From: Aptenodytes patagonicus
Lineage: Eukaryota > Chordata > Aves > Sphenisciformes > Spheniscidae
DNA: 64,000 bases
Reading direction: 5' to 3'
NCBI RefSeq assembly: GCF_965638725.1
Contig: NC_134949.1
Span: 55,022,151 to 55,086,150, forward strand
In this document: positions 26,035-35,309 of the stretch, in pieces
How the letters are laid out: the number at the start of each line of letters is the position of its first letter
Numbering within the stretch: the stretch's first letter is position 1
Notes under the pieces: model-generated
Seen by the model: only the letters and a program-made list of their open reading frames with translations
Database searches by the model: none
What the model was told of the DNA's origin: nothing
Position numbers and translations under genes: made by a program

Positions 26035-26638
26035 TATTATTATTATTATTATTATTTTCCCTTCCTTTTCTGTCCTATTAAACTGTCTTTATCTCAACCC
26101 ACAAATTTTACTTTTTTTTTCCTCTCCAATTCTCTCCCCCATCCCCCTGGGAGTGTGGGGGGAGTGAGCAAACAGTTGTATGGTGTTTAGCTGCCTGCTG
26201 GGTTAAACCACAACAGCAAAGCACAAACTGTGAGTATCCTGGCTACAGAGGTAACTATTCTGTGCTGGAAGACGTCACTGGGCCTGTTCCACAGCCCTGT
26301 CCTTCTGTAAGTCCACCACCAATACCGGACTCTTGCTTTTGTCTCTTTGAACAATAGTGTGTCAATGCAACCTTTGAGCACAAAACAATTATTCAGGAAT
26401 GAGAGTTTGTGCCTGGACCTAAGCCAAAGTAGTAGGCAGACTTGAGGAAATGCCTCTTCTGGGCAAAGGCTGTGTTAGCAAGTGCAGGAAGCTTTAGGCA
26501 GCCAAAAGAGGTCTAAATGACTGCTCTCTTTACTTTCTTTCAGCTTCAAGAAGCAAGAACAGCGGTTCCACTGCCCTCGCCTCTGCCGTTCTTCCTAGTG
26601 TAGTTGGAGTTTTCTTTTGCTTGTCCCACAATGACTGA
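17026..26638 (+). CDS. ART4: Ecto-ADP-ribosyltransferase 4 (ART4, Dombrock protein)
   Basis: Three coding exons join in phase: 17026-17076 (signal peptide MPVLLASLLLLISLQRL), 18400-19126 (catalytic domain) and 26544-26638 (GPI-anchor signal), giving 290 residues. The family transfers ADP-ribose from NAD to protein arginines on the cell surface. The R-S-ExE triad is present: R159 in YRVHRGV, S181 in FTSTS, and E217-K-E219 before VLIPP, so activity is plausible. Four or more N-glycosylation sequons (NSS, NFS, NET, NYS) are visible. Exon 3 encodes a small-residue stretch, then a hydrophobic tail ending in FFCLSHND and stop, as expected for GPI attachment. Alternative start: ATG 16993, 11 codons longer, which puts polar residues before the signal peptide. 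The last intron (19127-26543) is almost wholly an ERVL provirus. Position between MGP and SMCO3 agrees with human ART4. Confidence 0.9.
19603..20196 (+). repeat. 5' LTR of the ERVL provirus
   Basis: The 594-bp LTR begins TG and ends CA. It carries a palindromic CRE (TGACGTCA, 19859-19866) and a TATATAAA box (19874-19881) in promoter spacing, an (ATC)n/(ATT)n tract at about 19993-20037, and a short unique 3' part. It is near-identical to the LTR at 25607-26215. Confidence 0.94.
20203..20221 (+). other. Primer binding site of the ERVL provirus (tRNA-Lys-like)
   Basis: TGGGCGCCCAATGTGGGGC starts six bases after the LTR. It resembles the site complementary to the 3' end of lysine tRNA used by several retroviral groups. 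Family use of this primer is from general knowledge; the match is imperfect. Confidence 0.6.
25607..26215 (+). repeat. 3' LTR of the ERVL provirus
   Basis: The 609-bp LTR is preceded by a purine-rich tract (about 25587-25603). It matches the 5' LTR apart from about three substitutions and 15 extra bases in the (ATC)n/(ATT)n tract. CRE (25863-25870) and TATA (25878-25885) are both kept, pointing toward the final ART4 exon 660 bases downstream. Confidence 0.94.
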
Positions 26639-28621
26639 TTCTCTGGCTGCATCCAGATATACACACTCGAATAGCAGGCAAGAAGAATTCACAGGAAATC
26701 AGTCTCTGGAGTTCCTGTTGTTACAGAAGGTTCAAGCCTCCCTTTGTTTTCAGCTGCAGCTCTCCAGCTGAGACTGGAACATTCAGCCTGGTTCATCAAA
26801 ACAGACATTCCCTAGACCCATTCAGGTAGGAGGGCAGTTACCTATGGCCTTTCTGAAGAGTAGGGCAGTGACACCCTTTGCTGTAGGTAGCTTTTCCCTT
26901 AGGCATTCAGGAAAGACACACATGGACTTTGGACTCTACAGATCTCTTAGTACTTTTATTTTTAGTGAGAAAGAGTCTGTCTGTGGGATGCAAAAAGCAC
27001 CATGGTGGTAAAGTCAAGTGGGTAACTGTGCAGCTTTGCATATCTCCTTTGAGTGCAGGGTCCCAGGGGACAGTAAAGTCTCTGGCTGCTGCATAGCTGT
27101 CTTTCCCTGCTGCATGACCCCATGCACCAAAGCCATAGCTCTCATCTCAAGCTGACTGTCTGCATCTCACACATGGGGGACAGAAGCATAAAGCTGCCTT
27201 GAGACATGAACTTAGCAGCAGAGGATCACGAAACTTGTCTGGCCTGTCTTCAGCTTTCATTTTGGACTTTAGCATTTCTTCTGAAAAACTCAGGCAGATC
27301 CTGTGTTCATAACAGTCCTCTAGTGGCTGATGAATACATACTGGCCATTTCACACTGAAATGAAAGAGAGCCTGTGGAGCCTACTGCTGTCTTCATGGGT
27401 GTTTGATGTGACTGAAATTCATTTACCTGCCTTTCTACTTCGCTGGTCTGCAATGTCTAATGCTGGAGGTTGAATCAACACCACAAATTGGAACTGGAAC
27501 TTCTGATTTAGCTATAGACTCCTCTCACTTTTATGCATTCATTTAGCACTTCTGGAGCCTTAGACACCCAAGCCAGAACAGCTATGAAGTTCTCCCATCT
27601 CCAAAAAATAACAGTGTGGAAATGATAAGAAACATATTCTGCCTGCAATTCCCCTTTCCAACATGCCTTGCTTGCTTCTTCAACCCTGGTCCCTCACCCC
27701 CACTGATGCTAGCCCTGTGCTGAGGCTACTGTCAGAGAGGTTATCTCACTGGTCCAAGGAGACTAGTCATGGTGATTTAACTTTGCAGTGGCATCATCAA
27801 ATAATTGAACTGAAACTCACTGACACATTTCACAAATGACCCAAGCTTTCAGTCACTGCTGATCTTGGCAGGAAGCTGGAGTTCTGTATTCACCATCCCC
27901 TGTCCAAAACAGTAAGCAACAAGTTAGCCATCCAAACGACATCTCAATATAAGAGGACTGCACAGGCTGCTGATCAGCTGGTTAGTCAAAAGTAAGGACA
28001 GCCAAAAGCACCTGTGTGAACTGCTTGTCTCTCGGAGCAGCTCCATATAAGCTTGGTGCTGCCATTCCATTGGAAATCCCATGGCAAGGAACGCAGAACT
28101 TAGGCACATGAGAAATATTAGCATTAGAAATGTAGGCACTTAAGGAATTTGGATGTCTTCAGGTTTTAGCAGATTAAATGGAGGAGTGTGAGGCTCAGCA
28201 TCTTGTGTATCTTGTACAGGTTTAGGTGTCTGTAATGGCAAAAGCCATCATCTAATCATCTAACATGTAGTAATGTGTTCTGTGAAACTGAACTACTGCC
28301 CCTGAAATCCTGAGACATGCTTGTCCACGCAGCTAAACCAGATTTAATACAGAACTGTTTTACTATTAGCTTGTTTTCTATCTATATTTCATGTTACTTT
28401 CTTGTTGTTCTTGATTTACCAGTGATTTCAAATAATATGTTGCCAGAACTTGATTTTGACCTCTAAATGCTCAAAGATACTAAGCCCAGATTTCAAAAAA
28501 GAATGAAAAGATTAGAAGCAGCTGCTGCAGATACCTCTTGTATGTGTGTTCAAACATGCTTAAACTCTTTCCTATGTGAGAATTACAGGAATCAAGATGG
28601 ATTTCTGACACATCAGCACAT
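26639..28621. other. ART4 3' UTR side and intergenic region
   Basis: No protein gene is seen. I find no canonical AATAAA on the plus strand close to the ART4 stop; ATTAAA at 28173-28178 is the nearest variant noticed. The open frames are short and unconserved. The minus-strand 3' UTR of C12orf60 must also start here. Confidence 0.4.
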
Positions 28622-29416
28622 TTATGCCTCTCGCTGCTTATCTGTTATCGCTGGGATGCAGGCTTCAACCATTTTCACAAAGGTTTGGAATCCTTCACAA
28701 GGTGGCTTGAGCACCCTGAAAGCCTCCTCTAAGTAGTCAGCTGCTATTTTCAAGCTTTTCTTTATGGATCTGTGTCCTCGAAGGATAGCCTGTAGGAAAA
28801 CAAGAAGTGAAGAGGAGGAGGGTAGAGAGCGAAGCCTGAGCTGTTGTGACATTCCACTTGAGGAGCTGCCTTCTGTGGTACTTGGTGTCTCATTTTGTTG
28901 CAGCATCTTCACAATATCAGCATAGTCCATGAGAAGTTCTGATACTTGGAGGGATAAGGCAGGTGAACTCAGTAACTGATGAATAGCAGCCTCTACTGTG
29001 TCAGGGAAATTGTCATGTTTCAACATCACTGCAACAAGTACACCCATGATGCTTTCTACAACCCCCTTGTAATTCTCATAAAGTTCCTTTACTGCAGCAA
29101 TCTTTTCCTGCAAGGAGGTGATGGGACCAGCAATCTTAGCGTACAAACTGTGGCTGATGCTTTCCTGTACATCTTTGTCTCTTGTTTCCACAGTGGCTTG
29201 CATCTTTTTCAAAGCACTGACCAGGAGCTGCAGATTCTCTTTAATGCTGAAGTTTTCTTTTACTGACATGATGGGGAAGTTGGTGCCAAGATGCTCATTG
29301 AGGAGTCGGAATATTGTGTTGGTTGAAGAGACATAGATGTACACTAAGTCATGCAGATTCTGGCAGGCCCTGACCAGCCTTTCTTTATCACTCTTAAAAC
29401 CGAGGCGGGCTAACAT
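28622..29416 (-). CDS. C12orf60: C12orf60 homologue (SMCO3-related coiled-coil protein)
   Basis: A single 264-codon exon on the minus strand. It starts 20 bases inside an exon whose acceptor (TTTGCTTTTCAG, ending at 29437 on this strand) is clear, so a 5' untranslated exon lies upstream and the frame could in principle extend a few codons. The protein is largely helical and polar, with SDKERLVRAC near the N terminus and LNEHLG (39-44) plus IKEN (58-61). It then has a long helical segment with a Ser/Thr-rich linker at about 175-195. The same motifs at the same spacing occur in SMCO3, in the opposite orientation 4.6 kb away, as for the human C12orf60/SMCO3 pair. Function is unknown. No signal peptide or clear membrane segment is seen. 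Confidence 0.82.
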   Translation of the reverse strand: MLARLGFKSDKERLVRACQNLHDLVYIYVSSTNTIFRLLNEHLGTNFPIMSVKENFSIKENLQLLVSALKKMQATVETRDKDVQESISHSLYAKIAGPITSLQEKIAAVKELYENYKGVVESIMGVLVAVMLKHDNFPDTVEAAIHQLLSSPALSLQVSELLMDYADIVKMLQQNETPSTTEGSSSSGMSQQLRLRSLPSSSSLLVFLQAILRGHRSIKKSLKIAADYLEEAFRVLKPPCEGFQTFVKMVEACIPAITDKQREA

Positions 29417-29436
29417 TTCTGGAGTGGTGTCTGACT

Positions 29437-32400
29437 CTGAAAAGCAAACAGAGGAAATCCAGAAGACACAGGGGAATAAAACTGGGTATATTTTCAGCTA
29501 GAATGTTACATTTCTGAAACCAATATTACAAATTATCAACCCACCTGACCTGCCCTCCCCCAAGACATTACAATTAGAAGAAAACACAGAAAAAGCTCTT
29601 TGTCAGCTTTTGCAGTGGTCTTACCAAGCAGGCCAGCAAAATATGGTGTAAACAGCTGCAAGTATTGTTACTCTTAGGGCTGCAGGAAGTATGACTCTGA
29701 CCTTCAGCATGCAATCTGAAAAGCAATGGAAGTGCTGTAAGTGAATTATTCTTGCCTTTTGGTGTTTATTGGTAAATTTATGGGAGTCCTAGCAAACAAT
29801 CTACTTTACATCATCCTTAGAACTTAGATTCCTATATTCCTTCAGTTTGTATATACTGATGGGTCTGTACAGAATTAAACTCATATTCTGGGGAGGGGGG
29901 AATAGGCACAGCAAAGTCAAATGCATCAGACATCTACATTCAAGAGGCAAAGCAATTGCAGGCTGAGTAATGAAATGTTTTGTCAGGCTACAGTTTCCAG
30001 TGAAATGACCCATATCTGTCAGTTCATATGGTGGCTAGATGTTGCAAGCATCCCTTGATAGGTGGAAGCACAAAACATTCTCCTTGCTTGGGCTCCTGTC
30101 TTGCTACCATTTTGACTATTAAGGAAGTTATGCCCTGCTTGCACCTAAGAGTTCTCCCAAGGCCAACTGCAGGCACAGTCCTGGGACAGCACATGGCTGA
30201 GGGACTGCTCCTGATTTTGCCTTTGCTTGTGCCAGAGCCCTCGAAAGCCAGACTGGTTGCAGCAGACATGTTTCATCAGCTATTGCTGTGGTTAGATGTG
30301 CGGTTAGATGTGCAGTTAGATGTGTCCAAGCAGTTGCAACTTCCCATCCCACTGCATACTTTTTAAGACTTTTCTCTCACTGCTCAGCTCAACCCTCTGC
30401 CTCTTCTTCCTTTCCCTTCCCATGGCAAAAGTGATCTGAAATTGTGTGAAATGGCAAAATTGATTTTAGCCTCCATTGCTGTTCAGCCAGAGCTGGCTCT
30501 TGGGCTCCACACCACTTCTTCCACTCTCATGGCATCAGAGGAGAGGACCTGGGAAATTGCAGCAAAGAAGGGTGACAGACACTCCAGATGAAGTCCTTCC
30601 CCCAAACTTACTAGGTCTGAAACAATAGCTACTAATCTTCCCTCAAGACCTGAAGTAAAGCAGGAACAAAACTGCTTGCTTATTCTTTAAATGATTTTCT
30701 GTCATGTTCCAAATGATAGAGTAGGGACTCTAGAAGAGAAGAATTTGCATCCGCTGTAAACCTTGACCTGAAAGCAGCTTCCAGACTACAGAATGTGACA
30801 CAGAGGCAGTTGCCAGCCTGATGAATTCAATTCAGTCCAATATTGGAAGTAGTATTTCAGGACTACATGGCATTCTCAGTTAATAAGAGGAGTCACAACT
30901 ACTTGAGCATTGCAGAAATGTAATAGTTAAATCATTAGTGTTCTCTCTCAGCTCATCTTCTCATGCCTACAGCTCTGAAAACAAGGGGAGTTTGGTACTC
31001 TGGCTCTGGGTTGAATAGAATAGCTCAGCTTTCAGGGGAAAACAAGCTGGCAATTGCAGAGTACTCATTTTATGCTTAGTCTTTTACTTTTTCTATATGT
31101 GTGGGACTGTTCAACTTTTATTCCACAATTCTTAGGTGTACAAAACCAGTCATGGCAACAATTCATTATTTCAAGGAATAGCTGCAAGCATTAGTGTTTA
31201 TTGTTTATACTTATGAACAATAGAAATTTATAAATCCCACTACAAAAACTAATCCTGTATCTGGGTGAATGAAAAGCGCTGTCCTACATGTTTTACATTC
31301 TGAGAACAGCAAGTAACACCATCCCCTTTCAGCCATGGCTGTAGGTACCTGTGATGGTACCTTTGTTGTAGGCAGAGGGATTCATGCTGTACATATTCTC
31401 TCCAGGAACAGAAGGCTTTTGGAGGACCTAACAGTTGGGAACTAGCATGAAATAAACTGAAATGTGTTAAAATTGGAAGGAAGGGGAAAGGAGGAAGAAA
31501 ATGAAACAAATCTAGGTAAACATCACATAATAGAATTAATGACAAGCAGGCAGGCAACAGGACCCAGCTGAAGTCCAGGCTCTGGATCACTAACTCATCA
31601 CATGCTGCTGGAAATCACCAGAGGAACACAGGGGAAAGAGGATGAAGTCACTGTCCCATACACATTCAACTGATTGCAAGAGCACTCAGACAAAATCAGG
31701 TAGGCAGTCTAAATGTTTAATTAGAAAAGCTTCTGGAGAAAATCTCCCTGGAGCGGGAGAAATAGTCAGAAATATGGAAATACATGTGGCCTGCCTAACT
31801 CTAAAAAGCAAATGTAAAAACTAGCAAAAGTGTTAATGTGAAGAGGTAATTTTAGCATTAAGAGACAAAATCTAGAGCAGTTATTGGAAGCTGAAATAAT
31901 CATGCATAAAGAATAGATGCTAGAAGTCTCCTCCACACCTGTCTAGTACATAAAATGTTTGTTGAAGTGCTATTCCTCTTAGAACATTTTGTCTTCTGGG
32001 TTTCTAAAAATAAGGAAAAATCAAATGACCTTTCAACAAAACATCACTGGAGTGGAAAGGATCTAGTATCACACTGAGTCAGAGAGCAAGCCAGCAACAT
32101 CACTGAGGCAGGACTGATATGAATTCATACCTTGTATTGACATGGCTTTATGTTTCCTGAAAATCACAAACCTTTACTGTATATGTGCTTTGCTCCCTCC
32201 AGCTTGAAGAAAAAGGAAGATGTGTTAAAGAGTTTATTCTCTTGACGGAGCTACAAGGTAGGTGGCTAGAAGAAATGTATAGTACTGTGCAAAATATTGT
32301 GGAAAAAATTCTCTTCAGACTGGCTTGTATTTCAACACTGACTATAAGTTGGCTAGGGGACTGTTGAAATCATTCTGGTTTTCTACAGTGACCTTGTGGG

Positions 32401-33920
32401 GGAGGGTGTGTTTAGTAAAATACAGCTGGGTCAGTGTCAGATGATTTGCAGTTAGCAGATAATGCAAGAACTACAAAGGACCAAAGTGACACAAAGGTAT
32501 CTTTTTAAGAAGAAAAATCTAGCTAGTCCCCTACACGTAACTTTGTAGCTATAACTGTGCTATATAGGCACCAACAGCAAGAGGAGGAAAAACCTTGGAA
32601 AAATGTGAAGCGCTGCATAAAAGTGGCCCAGATTTGCAGTAAGAGGGTTGAGAATGCACAAGTACCAACAAAGAAAGGAGTCATCCTACTCATTCATAGT
32701 TTGCCCCTGTTGCAAAGTAAGACATAGGCATTTAAGTCAAAATCATGCTAAAGCATTTTTATTTTTCAGCTGGTGATGGGTTAAAGAGAAGTGGCACAGA
32801 GTTGATTACAGAAGCTTAGTGATGAGGAGTAACTCTGTGATCACTGGTCACTCAGTCACTTTGGACTCTGTATATTGACATGCAGGTAATAAAGAAAAGT
32901 GCATTAAATATGCCCTTTTGCTGGCAAACCAGCGACAGCTCAGGAAAGAACGGTGACCATAAGGATTAGATACAAGTGTTTTGGGGGGGAGGAATCAAAG
33001 AAGTTAAATTTTGTGCTCTGGTCTGTACAGTGATAAGGGAGAGCCAGATTCTGCTCAGTCATGTCCTAGGAGCTTGGTGAGCACCTGCTGATATTAGCTC
33101 CAGACAGGAGACCCTGGATATGGAGGGAGTGTGGCTGCACAAGCAGGGCTCTCCCTGCGTGCTGCTCCAAGGCAGTCTGCCATCACAGACATCCTGCTGG
33201 AGCAGGTGCACCTCACAGTGCTTACACAGCATCCTGAACATCACGGGGCTGTCTGCAGCTGTTTGATGTTCACGAGGGAAAAAACAATGGGGAATCGATT
33301 ACAGCACTAGGGAGGTGAATAAACAATGAGGGAGCGGGGGCTAAATATCAGGGAAGAAAACAGAGTGGGAGATGTATGTAAGGTGATACAGGTCAGGATG
33401 GGTTTATTATAGATAATTTTACTATTCTCTATGAATTCCCAAGTGTGAGCTTATTAGTATAAGCACAGAGTGCCTATATAGTAACATTTGCTCTTGAACG
33501 TGAGGAGAAATAAGCTACACTGGCATAAAACACTCTTACGGTAATACAGACTGTGCCCACTCCAGCAGCCATCATAGCTGTTTAAAAATCAGATGTTACT
33601 AACTGAAAAAAATAGGCTGATACAAAAGTGTGTCTAGAACAGGCCTTTCATTTCCACAGCTTATTTTAGATTTTGCTGATTAGATGAGATTGTTCCATTT
33701 TTTAGTGAACTAGTTCAGCTTCTACCATCTTCAGTTTCCAAGGTGAAGAATGACCCATGTTCATTTTACCAATCTTCTAACTACATATTTGTTAGCTATT
33801 TTTGTTGCTCTGAGTATGTCCAATGTCTCATAAGGTCCTTTTCCAATCATTTGGCTAAAGATCCCAAACAGGCATTAAGTTTTCTGTATTTATGAGCTAT
33901 GCCTTGGGATTTGACTCGCT
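29437..33920. other. Region between C12orf60 and SMCO3, no coding gene seen
   Basis: This should hold the C12orf60 5' untranslated exon(s) and promoter on the minus strand, which I cannot locate. Small open frames (for example 30028-30366 on plus, with an imperfect tandem of GTTAGATGTGC units near 30290-30325) have no family resemblance. Confidence 0.45.
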
Positions 33921-33923
33921 GAG

Positions 33924-33930
33924 TATAAAA
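33924..33930 (+). promoter_or_regulatory. SMCO3: TATA box of SMCO3
   Basis: TATAAAA lies 116 bases upstream of the SMCO3 ATG, which would put transcription start near 33955. A pyrimidine tract ending TTGAAG at 34028 is a possible acceptor instead, if the leader is spliced. Confidence 0.5.
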
Positions 33931-34045
33931 AGAACCAGTGAGGCAGAGAAAAAGGACATTTCACTGCTCTTTAAGGGCTAGGGTTACGGGTGTTGAACAG
34001 AGTAAGAGATTTCTTTTCTCTCTTGAAGTAGCCTATTTCTGAAGA

Positions 34046-34723
34046 ATGGCGCTGAGTGACCTCCTTTACCCAGATAACCCCAAGAGAAGGCAAGAATTGA
34101 TCCATCTGCACCAGGAATTGCTCAACTGCATGTCCACAAATTTCCGTGCAACAAATGAGCTGGCTGGAGTGCTGAATGAACACCTGGGCTGTACCATTAC
34201 ACACATTCGGATGAGAGAGAGCAGCACTGTCAAGGAAAACTGTGACATTATCATTCAAGCGATGAGTGAGATTCAGCATCAGGTACAGAAGATTGATAGT
34301 GACATGAAAGAAAAGCTAGAGCCTGTGCTGTACCAGAAGCTGTATGACATCAAAGAGCCCGAGTTGGAGAAAATTGCAATAGCCCATAAAGTTTTTTCCA
34401 TTGTTCTTGGAGAAGCGACTTCAACAGCTGGGATGGTAGCTATCAAACTTCTTGGCTCCAATCTTATAACTCTCACTGTGAGCAAGCTTGTCAGTCTCCT
34501 TGCGCAGATTGGGGCATCTGTTCTTGGGGGAATCAGCATCACCATTCTTGGGCTCGGCATTGAAATGATCCTCCATGCCATCCTGGGAGCCATGGAGAGG
34601 AATCAGCTTCTGGCAGCTGTGAGAAGCTATGAGAAGCACCTGGCTGAGTTTAAAGCAGCCTCGGAAAAGTACCAGCGCGCCATACGTGAAGTGACTTCTT
34701 TGGTGAGACAGCAGGTTCAGTGA
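34046..34723 (+). CDS. SMCO3: Single-pass membrane protein with coiled-coil domains 3 (SMCO3)
   Basis: One exon encodes 225 residues, equal to the human protein length as I recall it, and the sequence is recognisable throughout. Order of parts: a helical N-terminal region with LNEHLG (43-48) and VKEN (62-65); a coiled-coil stretch (about 65-100); a hydrophobic region (about 115-180) whose strongest membrane segment is around 155-180 (glycine/isoleucine-rich, GGISITILGLGIEMILHAIL); and a C-terminal charged coiled coil (about 185-222). No signal peptide is seen. The biochemical role is unknown. ATG 34046 is the first ATG after the leader, in a reasonable context. The divergent neighbour C12orf60 is a homologue. 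Confidence 0.95.
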   Translation: MALSDLLYPDNPKRRQELIHLHQELLNCMSTNFRATNELAGVLNEHLGCTITHIRMRESSTVKENCDIIIQAMSEIQHQVQKIDSDMKEKLEPVLYQKLYDIKEPELEKIAIAHKVFSIVLGEATSTAGMVAIKLLGSNLITLTVSKLVSLLAQIGASVLGGISITILGLGIEMILHAILGAMERNQLLAAVRSYEKHLAEFKAASEKYQRAIREVTSLVRQQVQ

Positions 34724-35303
34724 ACGAAGTCAGAGTTCTCTCTCCTGCTGTGACAGTGGCTGCAGCAGCTACGCCTGCAGAAACCTTTTTGATTCTTTAT
34801 GGTAAATGAACTACTGATGGCTTTTTTTCTTATTAGTGGCAGCAGAGCAAGAGATGTGACAGATCAGGGATTTGGCACTGAACTATATTAATAGGGAACT
34901 GGCTCCCTCCTGGGAGGCAACGCTTCAAATACTTCGCACCTTTCCTTCAGCTATTTTCTGGAATGCATTGTAGATAACCTTGAACTGTAATTCGTACTAG
35001 TGACAATAATATTCACTGCTGGAGCAGTAGTGGTGAGAAGGTGTGATTCTTCTCTTACTGTGTTTCTATATCAAAGATGACAACATGACGGGAGAAAACA
35101 GCTTCAACAAGGCAGTCCATGTCATCATCTGGAGGCCTCATCAGGACAAGCTGTGGTTGCTAAACTCTTAGCGTGGATTAGTGCTAAATCTGATAGGCTG
35201 AATTCCCTGTTCATTGAACTGCTTACATGGACTAGCTGAAGCATATTTAACTGCTATTTCCTGTCCCATCCCTGCCTAAGGTGCCAGCCGGAGATCTTCT
35301 TTA

Positions 35304-35309
35304 AATAAA
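35304..35309 (+). terminator. SMCO3: Candidate polyadenylation signal of SMCO3
   Basis: This AATAAA lies 580 bases after the SMCO3 stop codon and is the first canonical signal noticed on this strand. Confidence 0.5.

Larger units (their letters stand above)
19603..26215 (+). mobile_element. Endogenous retrovirus, ERVL (class III) type, complete with both LTRs
   Basis: The 6.6-kb element is flanked by a 5-bp target duplication GCAAA (19598-19602 and 26216-26220). It has a 5' LTR, a lysine-tRNA-like primer binding site, a gag region (about 20.3-22.0 kb), protease (about 22.05-22.35 kb), reverse transcriptase (about 22.4-23.7 kb), RNase H (about 23.85-24.3 kb) and integrase (about 24.3-25.2 kb), then a 3' LTR. 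No env is seen between integrase and the 3' LTR, typical of ERVL elements. The RNase H/integrase region has the ERVL-style VRHVDAHVPKS motif. It is structurally whole but its coding part is broken by several defects, so it is a fossil. The two LTRs differ by about three substitutions plus microsatellite length, so insertion was recent, of the order of one to two million years at usual avian rates. Confidence 0.93.
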
